Of a stretch of 64,000 nucleotides of DNA, positions 51,940 to 62,452 are shown one piece after another; position 1 is the stretch's first letter; each line of letters begins with the position of its first letter. The notes beneath the pieces were generated by a model, which worked only from the letters and a program-made list of their open reading frames with translations, was not told the DNA's origin and did not search any database. The position numbers and the translations under genes were made by a program. Origin of the DNA: Actinomadura luteofluorescens (GTDB taxonomy: Bacteria > Actinomycetota > Actinomycetes > Streptosporangiales > Streptosporangiaceae); contig NZ_JACCBA010000001.1 of the NCBI RefSeq assembly GCF_013409365.1, positions 9,052,001 through 9,116,000 of the forward strand. Direction: 5' to 3'.

Positions 51940-52880
51940 AGGCCGGCGAGGACGTCCTCGATGCCCGCCTCGCGCAGCGAGATGTCGCGGATGTCGTGGT
52001 CGCGGGCGAGCGCCGCGACCACCGCCGCCGCGTTCGCCGCGTTCGGCAGCCGGAGCCACTGCCGCGGCCCCTCCACCCGCTCGGCCTCGATCCCGTCCAG
52101 CATGATCGGCGGCGCCGGCCGGGCGAGCTCCACGACCAGCAGCCGGTCGGCGTCCACGGTGCGGCGCAGCTCCTCCAGCCCGCCGTCGTAGGCGAGCCGG
52201 CCGTGGTCGACGATCATGACGCGGCGGCAGAGCCGCTCGATGTCGCCGAGGTCGTGCGTGGTCAGCAGGATCGTGGTGCCGCGCTCGGCGTTGACGCGTT
52301 CCAGGAAGTCGCGGACGGTCGCCTTGCTCACCACGTCCAGGCCGATCGTCGGCTCGTCCAGGACGAGCAGTTCCGGGTCGTGCAGCAGCGCCGCCGCGAG
52401 GTCGCCCCGCATCCGCTGGCCGAGGCTGAGCTGCCGGACCGGGGTGTCCAGGAACGGCTCCAGCTCCAGCAGCGCGGTCAGCTCCGCGAGCCGGGCCCGG
52501 TGCGCGGCGGCCTCGACCCGGTAGAGCCGCCGCACGAGCGCCAGGCTGGCGCGCAGCGGCAGGTCCCACCACAGCGTCGTCCGCTGCCCGAACACCACCC
52601 CGATGCGGCGCGCGAGCGTCGTGCGGCGCCGCGACGGGTCCAGCCCGCACACCCGCAGGGTGCCGGACGACGCGGTGAGGATCCCGGTCAGCATCTTGAT
52701 CGTCGTGGACTTCCCGGCCCCGTTGGGGCCGAGGTAGCCGACGAACTCGCCCCGCTCCACCGTGAACGACACCCCGTCCACCGCGCGCACCGGCCGGCGC
52801 GCCCGCCGCAGGACGCCCGAGCGCGTTCGCACGGTGAAGGTCTTGACCACGTCCTCGGCCTCGATCATCGGCACCGGCAT
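51888..52880 (-). CDS. ABC-2 exporter ATPase
   Basis: From ATG 52880 the product has 330 residues. Walker A is GPNGAGKST, the Q-loop VVFGQRTTLWWDLPL, the signature LSLGQRMRGDLAAALL, and Walker B LLVLDEPTIGLDVV. The RTTLWWDLP stretch is typical of the group that pairs with DUF990-like permeases (often annotated as viologen or daunorubicin exporter-like). It is the third gene after two permeases. The substrate is unknown. Confidence 0.93.
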   Translation of the reverse strand: MPVPMIEAEDVVKTFTVRTRSGVLRRARRPVRAVDGVSFTVERGEFVGYLGPNGAGKSTTIKMLTGILTASSGTLRVCGLDPSRRRTTLARRIGVVFGQRTTLWWDLPLRASLALVRRLYRVEAAAHRARLAELTALLELEPFLDTPVRQLSLGQRMRGDLAAALLHDPELLVLDEPTIGLDVVSKATVRDFLERVNAERGTTILLTTHDLGDIERLCRRVMIVDHGRLAYDGGLEELRRTVDADRLLVVELARPAPPIMLDGIEAERVEGPRQWLRLPNAANAAAVVAALARDHDIRDISLREAGIEDVLAGLYRGDHAYWCSGRPVAP

Positions 52881-53698
52881 CAGCTCCCTGTCGATCGGTA
52901 GTGCCGCAGGCCGGCCCGCCATGCGGTCGCCGCCGCCGCGCACAGCGCCGCGGCGACCGCCGGGGAGGCGAACCGCGCCGCGCCCGGCAGCCCGAGCGGG
53001 TCGGGACGGTCCAGGACGTACAGCGCGGGCTGCCAGTTGACGAACGCCAGCGGCACGACGAACGTCACCCCGCGGACCAGGTCGCGGGCGAACACGGTCA
53101 GCGGGTACTGGGTGAGGAACGCGCCGCCGTAGGTGAGCGACTTGCTCGCCCCGTGGCTGTCGACGAGCACGAACTGCATCGCGGCCGTCAGCACCCACAG
53201 CCCCCCGAAGATCGCCCCCCCGGACAGCACCATGACGGGGATCATCACCAGGCGGCCCGGGGTCCAGTGGACCTCCAGCCCGCTGAGCGCGTACCCGAGC
53301 ACCAGCACGGCCGGGACGAGCTTGCCGAGCCGGCGCGGCGTGAAGCCCTCCGTCGCGATCTGGACCAGCGGACTCACCGGGCGCACCAGCATCGCGTCCA
53401 GCGACCCCTCCCGCACGTGCGCCCCGAGCCGCTCGGTCGAGCCGAGGACGATGTCGGAGAGCGCGAAGGACAGCGCCGACGTACCGTACAGGAACAGGAC
53501 CTCGGACACGCCGAACCCGGCGATGCGCGGCGCCCGCGAGAACAGCACCATGATCGCGGCCGCGTCCAGGACGGAGACGACCGCGGTGGCCAGGCCGAGC
53601 AGCACCATCGACACCGGGTACTGCGCCGCGGCGCGGATCCACGTCCAGGCGAGCAGCCCGTACACGCGCAGCGCGCCGGGCGCGGCGGGCTCAGCCAC
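52880..53698 (-). CDS. ABC-2 exporter permease B
   Basis: The 272-residue membrane protein has six helices and the ABC-2/DUF990 landmarks LFSRAPRIAGFGVSEVLFLYG and GSLDAMLVRPVSPLVQ. Its stop overlaps the ATPase start by one base, and its start overlaps the first permease by eight, so the three are one coupled operon. Confidence 0.9.
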   Translation of the reverse strand: MAEPAAPGALRVYGLLAWTWIRAAAQYPVSMVLLGLATAVVSVLDAAAIMVLFSRAPRIAGFGVSEVLFLYGTSALSFALSDIVLGSTERLGAHVREGSLDAMLVRPVSPLVQIATEGFTPRRLGKLVPAVLVLGYALSGLEVHWTPGRLVMIPVMVLSGGAIFGGLWVLTAAMQFVLVDSHGASKSLTYGGAFLTQYPLTVFARDLVRGVTFVVPLAFVNWQPALYVLDRPDPLGLPGAARFASPAVAAALCAAAATAWRAGLRHYRSTGS

Positions 53699-54479
53699 CG
53701 TGGACCACCAGCCTCCGCCGGGCCGCCCGCGTGACCAGTGCCCCCGCCCCGAGCAGGACGGCCGCCCATCCCGCCTGGAAGGCCAGCGCGCCGGCCAGGC
53801 CGGCGCCGTCGTGGCGGCCGAGGAACACGTCCGCCGGCACCTGGATCTGCGCCGCCCACGGCAGGAGTTCGGCGGCCTGGCCGAGCCGCCCGGGGAACAC
53901 GACGAGCGGCAGGATCATCCCGGAGAAGAACAGCGACATCACGAGCGTGACGGCGCTCAGGCCGCGGTCGTCGTGCAGCCAGAACATCCCCATCGCCACC
54001 AGGTAGCGCAGCCCGAAGCTCACCACCGCCGCCAGGACCAGCGCCACCGCGAACGCGGCCAGGTGCGCCGGAGCCGGCCACCGGAAGGGGAACGCCAGGG
54101 CGCCGGCCAGCAGCGGCGGCCCCGCGCGCAGCACCAGCGAACTCGCCGCGCGGCCGAGGTCGTGCGCCAGCCACCAGCCCATCAGCCCGGCGGGGCGGTG
54201 CAGGTCGATCGCGACGTCCCCGTTGCGGATGCGCTCGGTCAGCTCCATCCCGCCGAAGACCTGCACCGGCCCGATCAGGGCCTGGGTGACGAAGCAGAAG
54301 GTCACGGCGTCGGCGGCCGCGTACCCGCCGAGCGACGGCCGGACCTCCCACAGCGCCAGCAGCACGTAGGCGCGCAGGAAGCCGAACATCGTGTTGGTGA
54401 GCGACTCGGTCAGGGATCCGAGCGGATAGGCGGTGTGGCGGCGGAACCCGTACCACCACACCCACGGAAGAACGCCCAC
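53691..54479 (-). CDS. ABC-2 exporter permease A
   Basis: The 262-residue product has six helices and the paired motif NGDVAIDLHRPAGLMGWWLAHDLGR that mirrors the sequence LVRPV of permease B. Together they form a heterodimeric exporter channel. It is first in its operon. A hairpin at 54536-54564 lies upstream and isolates it from the peptidase gene. Confidence 0.9.
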   Translation of the reverse strand: MGVLPWVWWYGFRRHTAYPLGSLTESLTNTMFGFLRAYVLLALWEVRPSLGGYAAADAVTFCFVTQALIGPVQVFGGMELTERIRNGDVAIDLHRPAGLMGWWLAHDLGRAASSLVLRAGPPLLAGALAFPFRWPAPAHLAAFAVALVLAAVVSFGLRYLVAMGMFWLHDDRGLSAVTLVMSLFFSGMILPLVVFPGRLGQAAELLPWAAQIQVPADVFLGRHDGAGLAGALAFQAGWAAVLLGAGALVTRAARRRLVVHGG

Positions 54480-54535
54480 CTGCCGGGATCCTAGACCGGC
54501 GGCCCGGCCCCGACCACGTACTTTCGCACACAGAC

Positions 54536-54564
54536 GGGCCCCCGGCGGGTCGCGCCGGGGGCCC
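54536..54564 (-). terminator. Terminator of M1 peptidase gene
   Basis: A perfect 12-bp stem (54536-54547 with 54553-54564, 5-base loop) lies 20 bases beyond the minus-strand peptidase stop. Confidence 0.65.
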
Positions 54565-54584
54565 GGTCCACGTGCGGGACGGAC

Positions 54585-56102
54585 TCAGTCCTGCGGGATG
54601 TCGGGCTTGACGGGGGAGTAGAGCCAGTCCTTGAAGAACCCGCTCAGGTCCTGCCCGGCGATCCGCTGGGCCAGCGCCGTGAACTGCCCGGTCCGGGCGT
54701 TGCCGTACTTGTGCTGCGCGTACCACGTCCGGAGCAGGGTGAAGAACTTCTCGTCACCGATCTTCTCGCGGAGGAACTGCAGCATCATGCCGCCGCCGCT
54801 GTACACGCGGTCGTTGAACATGGTGTCGCGCTGCGGGTCGGCGGTCAGCACCGACCAGTACGGGCGCCCCGCCGCGTCGGGGAACGGGCGGGCGGCGTAG
54901 GTGGCGCGGGCCGCGTCGTGCACGGAGCGGCCGCCGTCCACCTCGGTGTAGTACCACGCGGACCAGGTGGCGAAGCTCTCGTTCAGCCACACGTCCTTCC
55001 ACTGCGCGGGCGAGACCGCGTCGCCGTACCACTGGTGCGCCAGCTCGTGCGCGATCGTGCCGGTGCTGCGCACGGCCGAGTACACGGGCTTGCTCTGCGT
55101 CTCCAGGGAGAACCCGAGCGGCTGGCCGTTGAAACGGGCGTCGTCGGCGATCGCGCCGGTGCTGCCGAACGCGTACTCCCCGAACGTCTTCGACCAGAGG
55201 TCGGTGACCTCGCTGGTGGTGTCGTAGAAGAAGCTCACCGCGTCCGGCTGGGCGGCGAGCAGCTCGGGGTCGACGGCCGTGTAGTTGGGGACGCCGCGCG
55301 GCGTCCGGCCCTGCCTCACGTCCCACCGCCCGATGTCGATCGTGGTGAGGTAGCTCGCCATCGGGCTGTCCTCGCGCCATTTGAAGACCTCCGCGCGGGT
55401 CTTGGACGCGCGGCGGCTGAAGCCGGCCACGGCGGAGCGGTGCCCCGCCGGGCGGCCGTTGGCGACGGCCGTCAGGCCCTTCGGCACCGTGATCGTGTAG
55501 TCGTAGGTGGCCTTGTCGCTCGGGTGGTCGTTCACGGGGAACCAGGTGCTGGCGCCGTTCGGCTCGCCGCCGACGAACGCGCCGTCGGGGGTGTGCAGGA
55601 AGCCGTAGGGGGAGCCGAAGACGATCGGGGAGCCCACGATGGTCTGCGGCACGCCGCCGTACCTGATGACCGCGGTGAAGGTCCGTCCCTTGCGCAGCCC
55701 CTGCCGCGGCGTGATGACCAGTTCCTGGCCGTGCCGCTCGTAGCGGGCCTGTCGCCGGTCGACCCAGACCTTGTCGACGTCCATCCCGGACAGGTCGAGG
55801 TCGAACCGCGACAGGTCCTGGGTGGCGCGCGCGGTGACGGTCACGGTGCCGTCGAGCTGGTCGTGGTCGGGGTCGTAGCTCAGGTCCAGCGAGTAGTGGC
55901 GGACGTCGTAGCCGCCGTTGCCCTCCAGCGGGAAGTAGGGGTCGCCGACACCGGGGGCGCCGGGGGTGAAGCGCCCGTGCTGGCCGTGCCCGTCCGCGGA
56001 GGCGGCGGGCGCGAGCGCGACGACGCTCACCGCGGCGACGGCGAGCGGAAGCATCCGGCCGGGGATCGCCCGGGACCGGATGAACCGGGGGTGACGCGCC
56101 AT
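54585..56102 (-). CDS. Secreted M1-family metallopeptidase
   Basis: The 505-residue product has a signal peptide (MLPLAVAAVSVVALAPAASA) and the gluzincin zinc site HELAHQWYGD (His352, His356) with Glu375 in WLNESFATW. The M1 exopeptidase GxMEN motif appears as GFSLET (Glu334 kept, Asn changed), a form also typical of short secreted actinomycete M1 enzymes. It lacks the long C-terminal helical domain of intracellular PepN, consistent with ~500 residues. It probably trims peptides outside the cell. Confidence 0.92.
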   Translation of the reverse strand: MARHPRFIRSRAIPGRMLPLAVAAVSVVALAPAASADGHGQHGRFTPGAPGVGDPYFPLEGNGGYDVRHYSLDLSYDPDHDQLDGTVTVTARATQDLSRFDLDLSGMDVDKVWVDRRQARYERHGQELVITPRQGLRKGRTFTAVIRYGGVPQTIVGSPIVFGSPYGFLHTPDGAFVGGEPNGASTWFPVNDHPSDKATYDYTITVPKGLTAVANGRPAGHRSAVAGFSRRASKTRAEVFKWREDSPMASYLTTIDIGRWDVRQGRTPRGVPNYTAVDPELLAAQPDAVSFFYDTTSEVTDLWSKTFGEYAFGSTGAIADDARFNGQPLGFSLETQSKPVYSAVRSTGTIAHELAHQWYGDAVSPAQWKDVWLNESFATWSAWYYTEVDGGRSVHDAARATYAARPFPDAAGRPYWSVLTADPQRDTMFNDRVYSGGGMMLQFLREKIGDEKFFTLLRTWYAQHKYGNARTGQFTALAQRIAGQDLSGFFKDWLYSPVKPDIPQD

Positions 56103-56250
56103 CAGGGGTCCTCTCTCAGAGAGATCGAATAGCGGGGCTCACGATGCGCCCCGACGGCGGCGTTTGTCGAGATCCATTGCCGAATGTGGCCGGAACGTGA
56201 GGGCCGGACAAGGGTGGCCAGAGGGGCGGCGGGGGTGTTCCGGGACGCCG

Positions 56251-56286
56251 TAAGGCCCCCGCGGGTGTAGGGACGCGGGGGCCTTA
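56251..56286 (-). terminator. Terminator of aceA
   Basis: TAAGGCCCCCGCG (56251-56263) pairs perfectly with 56274-56286 across a 10-base loop. It is 54 bases beyond the isocitrate lyase stop. The A-rich 5' end becomes Ts on the minus strand message, making it a good terminator. The rest of 56103-56340 holds the peptidase promoter side only. Confidence 0.75.
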
Positions 56287-56340
56287 GGGGTCCTGGGGAT
56301 CAGGCCGGAGAGCGGGGCCGGCGGCGCCGGCCGGCGCGGG

Positions 56341-57627
<1,287 letters not shown>

Positions 57628-57716
57628 CTTGCCCTTCCGTGTCGTCCCCTGGGTGCTTGCTCCCGACTATGCCCCCGGCGCAAGCCCGTTATGAACTGAC
57701 GAGTAACAGAAGAAGT

Positions 57717-57735
57717 GCGAAATTTCCGCTACGAT
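57717..57735 (+). promoter_or_regulatory. Palindrome and -10 box between aceA and scfR
   Basis: GCGAAATTTCCGC (57717-57729) contains the perfect 8-base palindrome GAAATTTC. It directly abuts the -10 TACGAT (57730-57735), which ends six bases before GTG 57742. A protein bound here would block that promoter, so this is a candidate ScfR/RamB autoregulatory site and may also affect aceA. Confidence 0.5.
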
Positions 57736-57741
57736 GAAGCC

Positions 57742-59211
57742 GTGACGACCTTGCGGACAGAAGAACCCCTCAACTTGACGAGTGACGTCGATCTTGTGAC
57801 CTTCGGCCAGCGGCTGCGCCATCTGCGCCGCGCCCGCGGCCTGACGCTGTCGGAGCTCGGCGAGCGCGTGGGCCGCGCCCCGTCCCAGCTCTCCCTGCTG
57901 GAGAACGGGCGGCGCGAGCCCAAGCTGTCCCTGCTGCAGGCCCTCGCCGCCGCGCTGGAGTGCCCGGTGGAGGAGCTCCTGCGCCGCCAGCCCCCCAGCC
58001 GGCGCGCCCAGCTGGAGATCCAGCTGGAGGAGGCGCAGCGCGACCCGCTGTACCGGACGCTCGGCCTGTCGCACCTGAAGGTCGGCAAGCGGATGCCGAA
58101 CGAGATCATCGAGCACATCCTCGCGCTGTACGGGGAGCTCAAGCGCAGCCGCACCAAGCCCACCGCGAGCCCCGAGGAGGCTCGCAAGGCCAACGCCGAG
58201 CTGCGCCGCCAGATGCACGAGCGCGGCAACCACTTCGCCGACATCGAGCGCGTCGCGTCCCAGACCCTCGACTCGGTGGGGTACCGGCGCGGCGCGGTGT
58301 CGCAGGGGCTGCTGATGACGCTGGTCGGGCACTTCGGCTTCAGCCTCCAGTACGTCCAGGACCTGCCGCGCTCGGTCCGCTCGATCACCGACCTGCGCAA
58401 CCGGCGGATCTACCTGGAGCGCGAGCAGCTCGGCATGCACACGCCGCGGACGATCCTGCTGCAGACCCTCGGGCACATCGCCCTCGACCACGACCAGCCG
58501 CGCGACTTCGCCGACTTCCTGCGCCAGCGCGTCGAGGCCAACTACTTCGGCGCCGCGATCCTGATGCCGGAGCGCAGCGTCGTCCCGTTCCTCCAGGAGG
58601 CCAAGGCCGCGCGGGAGCTGTCGGTCGAGGACCTGGCGGACGTCTTCTCCGTCTCCTACGAGATGGCCGCGCACCGCTTCACCAACGTCGCGACCCACCA
58701 CCTCGACCTGCAGCTGCACTTCACCAAGAACGACGAGAACGGCACGATCTACAAGGCGTACGCCAACGACGGCCTGGCCTTCCCGCAGGACGAGGACGGC
58801 GCGATCGAGGGCCAGCGGATGTGCCGGGAGTGGGCCGGGCGGCACGTGTTCGGCGCCGCGGACCGCTTCTCCGTCTACTACCAGTACACCGACACCCCGA
58901 ACGGGACGTACTGGTGCCTGTCACACATCGACCCCAGCCACGAGCGCGACTTCGCGATCACGCTGGGCGTCCGGTTCGAGGACTCCCGCTGGTTCCGCGG
59001 CCGGGAGACGACCCGGCGGGTCAGGTCGGCCTGCCCCGACGGCGACTGCTGCCAGCGGCCCCCGAAGGCGCTGTCGGACCGGTGGGAGGGGATGGCCTGG
59101 CCGTCGGCGCGCGCCCACTCGCACGTCCTGTCGGTCCTGCCGCCGGGAGCGTTCCCCGGCGTCGACGAGGCCGACGTCTACGAGTTCCTGGACCGGCACG
59201 CCGCCGAATGA
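57742..59211 (+). CDS. ramB: ScfR/RamB-family regulator of acetate and short-chain acyl metabolism
   Basis: From GTG 57742 the product has 489 residues. The N-terminal HTH_3 domain (FGQRLRHLRRARGLTLSELGERVGRAPSQLSLLENGRREP) is followed by an IrrE-like domain (ILLQTLGHIALDHDQPRDFADFLRQRVEANYFGAAILMP) and a C-terminal Cys-rich region (CPDGDCCQRPP). This is the RamB/ScfR architecture; RamB represses aceA and aceB in Corynebacterium and mycobacteria. The start is supported by a -10 box six bases upstream; the earlier GTG at 57715 overlaps the palindrome. Confidence 0.92.
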   Translation: MTTLRTEEPLNLTSDVDLVTFGQRLRHLRRARGLTLSELGERVGRAPSQLSLLENGRREPKLSLLQALAAALECPVEELLRRQPPSRRAQLEIQLEEAQRDPLYRTLGLSHLKVGKRMPNEIIEHILALYGELKRSRTKPTASPEEARKANAELRRQMHERGNHFADIERVASQTLDSVGYRRGAVSQGLLMTLVGHFGFSLQYVQDLPRSVRSITDLRNRRIYLEREQLGMHTPRTILLQTLGHIALDHDQPRDFADFLRQRVEANYFGAAILMPERSVVPFLQEAKAARELSVEDLADVFSVSYEMAAHRFTNVATHHLDLQLHFTKNDENGTIYKAYANDGLAFPQDEDGAIEGQRMCREWAGRHVFGAADRFSVYYQYTDTPNGTYWCLSHIDPSHERDFAITLGVRFEDSRWFRGRETTRRVRSACPDGDCCQRPPKALSDRWEGMAWPSARAHSHVLSVLPPGAFPGVDEADVYEFLDRHAAE

Positions 59212-59368
59212 CGGACGTGTTGTGGCCGCGTTAAACCTTCGGGTCGGTCCGCCGTGAGCGGCGCGGGCGGCCGCTGATCTGGGCGGATCTGGCGTTTGCT
59301 GGGAGGCGAGGGGGACGTCGGCCGCAGGACGCCCGGTCCGGGCCGCCCCGCACGGAGAGGGGGCGCGC

Positions 59369-60352
59369 GTGCTGCCCGAGGTCGCGTCGTGGTTGGCCCG
59401 CCGTACGAGCGCGGCGGAGGACTGGCCGCCGCGTCTCCTGCTCGCCGCCAAGGGAGCGACCAGGATCAGCGTCGTGCTGCCCGCGCGCGACGAGGAGGCG
59501 ACGGTCGGCGCGATCGTCGCGGCCGTGCGCGCCGACCTGGTCGAGCGGATCCCGCTGGTGGACGAGATCGTCGTGGTCGACTCCCGCTCCGCCGACCGGA
59601 CCGCCGCCGTGGCCGCCGCGGCCGGCGCGGAGGTGGTGGCGCAGGACGCCGTGCTGCCGGAGCAGGGCCGCATGTCCGGCAAGGGCGAGGCCCTGTGGAA
59701 GTCCCTCGCGGCGACGTCCGGCGACCTGGTCGTGTTCGTGGACGCCGACCTGCGCGAGTTCACCTCGTCCTACGTGACCGGGCTGCTCGGGCCGCTGCTG
59801 ACCGACCCCTCCGTCGGCTACGTCAAGGGCTGCTACGACCGGCCGCTGGTCGAGGGGGAGCGGCGCGTCGAGGGCGGCGGCGGCCGGGTGACCGAGCTGG
59901 TCGCGCGTCCCCTGATCAACCTGCACTGGCCGCTGCTGGCAGGCGTCATGCAGCCGCTCGGCGGCGAGTACGCGGGGCGCCGGGCGCTGCTGGAGCGGCT
60001 GCCGTTCGTGACCGGCTACGGGGTGGAGCTCGGCCTGCTGCTGGACGTCTGGCAGGACTCCGGGCTCGACGCGATCGCGCAGGTCGACCTCGGCCGCCGG
60101 TTCCACGCCCACCAGTCCACCGAGGCGCTCGGGGCGATGTCGGGCCAGATCCTGCTGACCGCCTGGTCGCGGCTGGAGCGGCACGGCCGGATGATGCCCC
60201 TCGCGGCCCCCTCCACCGCGCTCACACGGTTCCGGCGCGGCGCGGACGGGCACGACGCCCGCACCGCCGACGTGGCCGTGGGGGAGCGCCCGCCGATGAT
60301 CGAGGTCCCCGGATACGCCGCGGCCCGCTCCCTGGCTCCCGGCCGCGGCTAG
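59369..60352 (+). CDS. gpgS: Glucosyl-3-phosphoglycerate synthase
   Basis: The 327-residue GT81-family enzyme from GTG 59369 has an N-terminal nucleotide-binding fold ([15 protein letters not shown]), the metal-binding DAD (125-127) in [11 protein letters not shown] and the [29 protein letters not shown] acceptor region. It transfers glucose from an NDP donor to 3-phosphoglycerate, the first step to glucosylglycerate and, in mycobacteria, methylglucose lipopolysaccharides. A 157-base gap separates it from scfR. The phosphatase partner GpgP is not seen. Confidence 0.93.
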   Translation: MLPEVASWLARRTSAAEDWPPRLLLAAKGATRISVVLPARDEEATVGAIVAAVRADLVERIPLVDEIVVVDSRSADRTAAVAAAAGAEVVAQDAVLPEQGRMSGKGEALWKSLAATSGDLVVFVDADLREFTSSYVTGLLGPLLTDPSVGYVKGCYDRPLVEGERRVEGGGGRVTELVARPLINLHWPLLAGVMQPLGGEYAGRRALLERLPFVTGYGVELGLLLDVWQDSGLDAIAQVDLGRRFHAHQSTEALGAMSGQILLTAWSRLERHGRMMPLAAPSTALTRFRRGADGHDARTADVAVGERPPMIEVPGYAAARSLAPGRG

Positions 60353-60387
60353 CGTCCCTTCCCGTTCCGCGCGAACCCCGCCGGCAT

Positions 60388-60426
60388 GTTACCCGTGGTA
60401 ACTCCGAAGGTGCTACCGTTGGTAAC
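60388..60426 (+). promoter_or_regulatory. Two 15-bp palindromic operators before acyl-CoA dehydrogenase
   Basis: GTTACCCGTGGTAAC (60388-60402) is a palindrome with 6-bp arms. GCTACCGTTGGTAAC (60412-60426) is a second copy, 24 bases further on. The -10-like GATATT (60431-60436) and a GGAGAGAGGG ribosome site follow. Tandem palindromes with this spacing are typical for TetR- or FadR-type repressors of fatty-acid genes; the binder is not encoded next door. Confidence 0.65.
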
Positions 60427-60456
60427 ACGCGATATTGGAGAGAGGGTCAATTAATC

Positions 60457-61686
60457 ATGACGAGTGCGGAGCAGACGCCGTTCTCGCTGGAGCCCAGCGA
60501 GGACGTTCGCGAGGTCAGGGACTGGGTGCACGAGTTCGCCAAGGACGTCATCCGCCCCGCGGCCCAGGAGTGGGACGAGCGCGAGGAGACCCCCTGGCCG
60601 CTGATCCAGGAGGCGTCCAAGATCGGCATCTACTCCCTCGACTTCTTCGCCACCCAGTGGCTGGAGGCCACCGGCCTCGGCATTCCGGTGGCGTTCGAGG
60701 AGCTGTTCTGGGGCGACGCGGGCATCGCCCTCTCGATCGTGGGGACCGGTCTCGCCGCCGCGTCCGTCGCCGCCGTGGGCACGCCGGAGCAGGTCAGCGA
60801 GTGGGTGCCGCAGATGTTCGGCAGCGCCGACGACATCAAGCTCGGCGCTTTCTGCGCCTCCGAGCCCGACGCCGGCAGCGACGTCGGCTCCATCCGCACC
60901 CGCGCCGTGTTCGACGAGGCCAAGGACGAGTGGGTGCTGAACGGCACCAAGACCTGGGCGACCAACGGCGGCATCGCCGACGTCCACGTGATCGTCGCCT
61001 CGGTGCACCCCGACCTCGGCAGCCGGGGCCAGGCCAGCTTCATCGTCCCGCCGAACACCCCGGGCCTGAGGCAGGGCCAGAAGTTCAAGAAGCACGGCAT
61101 CCGCGCCTCCCACACCGCCGAGGTGATCCTGGAGGACGTCCGGATCCCGTCCCACCTGATCGTCGGCGGCAAGGACAGGTTCGACGAGCGCATCGCGCGC
61201 AGCCGCGAGGGCAAGAGCTCCAAGGGCCAGGCCGCGATGAAGACGTTCGAGACGACCCGCCCGTCCGTCGGCGCGATGGCCCTCGGCGTCGGCCGCGCCG
61301 CCTACGAGTACGCCCTCCAGTACGCCCAGGAGCGCGAGCAGTTCGGCAGGAAGATCGGCGACTTCCAGGCCATCGCCTTCAAGCTGGCCGACATGAAGTG
61401 CCGCCTGGACGCCGCCCGCCTCATGGTGTGGCGTGCCGCCTGGATGGCCCGCACCGGCAAGGACTTCCAGAACGCCGAGGGCTCGATGGCCAAGCTGATG
61501 GCCAGCGAGATGTCGGTCCAGGTCACCGAGGAGGCCATCCAGATCCTCGGCGGCAACGGCTACACCCGCGAGTACCCCGTCGAGCGCATGCACCGCGACT
61601 CCAAGATTTTCACCATCTTCGAGGGCACCTCGGAGATCCAGCGCCTGGTGATCGGCCGCACCGTCACGGGCCTCCCCGTCAGATAG
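60457..61686 (+). CDS. Acyl-CoA dehydrogenase
   Basis: The 409-residue enzyme shows the FAD/substrate motif [29 protein letters not shown], the [21 protein letters not shown] signature and the C-terminal [15 protein letters not shown] with the catalytic Glu. It oxidises an acyl-CoA to the enoyl-CoA and passes electrons to ETF. It is preceded by two palindromic operator candidates, which no other fatty-acid gene in the window shares. A terminator follows. Confidence 0.94.
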   Translation: MTSAEQTPFSLEPSEDVREVRDWVHEFAKDVIRPAAQEWDEREETPWPLIQEASKIGIYSLDFFATQWLEATGLGIPVAFEELFWGDAGIALSIVGTGLAAASVAAVGTPEQVSEWVPQMFGSADDIKLGAFCASEPDAGSDVGSIRTRAVFDEAKDEWVLNGTKTWATNGGIADVHVIVASVHPDLGSRGQASFIVPPNTPGLRQGQKFKKHGIRASHTAEVILEDVRIPSHLIVGGKDRFDERIARSREGKSSKGQAAMKTFETTRPSVGAMALGVGRAAYEYALQYAQEREQFGRKIGDFQAIAFKLADMKCRLDAARLMVWRAAWMARTGKDFQNAEGSMAKLMASEMSVQVTEEAIQILGGNGYTREYPVERMHRDSKIFTIFEGTSEIQRLVIGRTVTGLPVR

Positions 61687-61704
61687 CGACCGATCTGCGT
61701 GAAC

Positions 61705-61761
61705 AGCCGAGCCGCCGCGGGTGTGCCGCCCGGGATGGGGCCCACTGTCGGCGGCTCGGCT
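61705..61761. terminator. Terminator between convergent genes
   Basis: AGCCGAGCCGCCG (61705-61717) pairs perfectly with 61749-61761 (13 bp) across a 31-base loop. It fills the gap between the acyl-CoA dehydrogenase and the DHFR-like gene, whose stop codon starts at its edge. Confidence 0.6.
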
Positions 61762-62324
61762 CAGCGGCGGACGCGGTAGCGGATGTGGGTGGCCTCGGGC
61801 GTGTCGAGCACCTGAATGATCTCCAACTCGATCTCCGACGGCAGGACGTCGAACAACCGGCGGCCCGCGCCCAGGAGTACTGGAATGTGGTGTATCTGCA
61901 CCTCATCCAGCACTCCGGCCTCGAGTGCCTGCTGCACGGTGTACGCGCCGCCACGAATCTGGACGTCCCGTTCCCCGGCGGCGGCCTTCGCCTGCGCCAT
62001 CGCGCTTTCGATCCCGTCGTTCACGTAGGTGACCAGCGGATAGCCCCATCTGGCGGCCGGGCCGGGCGGCCGGTGGCTGGGGACGAAGATCGGGAGACCG
62101 CCGTGAGAGCCGCCCCAGTGGTCCATGAGCTCAGCGGTCCGCCGTCCCGCGAGGATCGCGCCGGCCCCGTTCCATTCGTCTTGGAACTGCTTGACCGGCT
62201 CGGGATGCTGGTCGGAGTCAGCCCACTTGTGCAGCCGCTCGCCGTCGTCGCCGCCGAGGAAGTCGTTGGGATCGGCGATGTACCCGTCGAGGGACATCGA
62301 CATGTCGAGCACTGATTTGGACAT
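61761..62324 (-). CDS. RibD/DHFR-family reductase-like protein
   Basis: From ATG 62324 the product has 187 residues. The dihydrofolate-reductase-like fold is shown by LDMSMSLDGYIADPNDFLGG, AILAGRRTAELMDHWGG, DVQIRGGAYTVQQALEAG and LDEVQIHHIPVLLGAGRRLFD. This is the YyaP/RibD-C group with unknown natural substrate, not the true folate enzyme. It is divergent from the TetR gene and probably regulated by it. Confidence 0.9.
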   Translation of the reverse strand: MSKSVLDMSMSLDGYIADPNDFLGGDDGERLHKWADSDQHPEPVKQFQDEWNGAGAILAGRRTAELMDHWGGSHGGLPIFVPSHRPPGPAARWGYPLVTYVNDGIESAMAQAKAAAGERDVQIRGGAYTVQQALEAGVLDEVQIHHIPVLLGAGRRLFDVLPSEIELEIIQVLDTPEATHIRYRVRR

Positions 62325-62404
62325 GGCCCACTCCCTCGTTTCACGGCGTGGCCCCTCGGCCACCGCCCGCTTCCGGGTCCGGAGAATAACTGTGTCCCCA
62401 GAAC

Positions 62405-62425
62405 ACTGTGTACGGTAGAGACAGT
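62405..62425. promoter_or_regulatory. Inverted repeat in reductase/tetR intergenic region
   Basis: ACTGT (62405-62409) and ACAGT (62421-62425) form an inverted repeat around TACGGT (62411-62416), a likely -10 for tetR. The 128-base divergent region suits a TetR operator controlling both genes. Confidence 0.4.
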
Positions 62426-62452
62426 TTCTGTGGATGGCAAGCGGGAGGCGAC

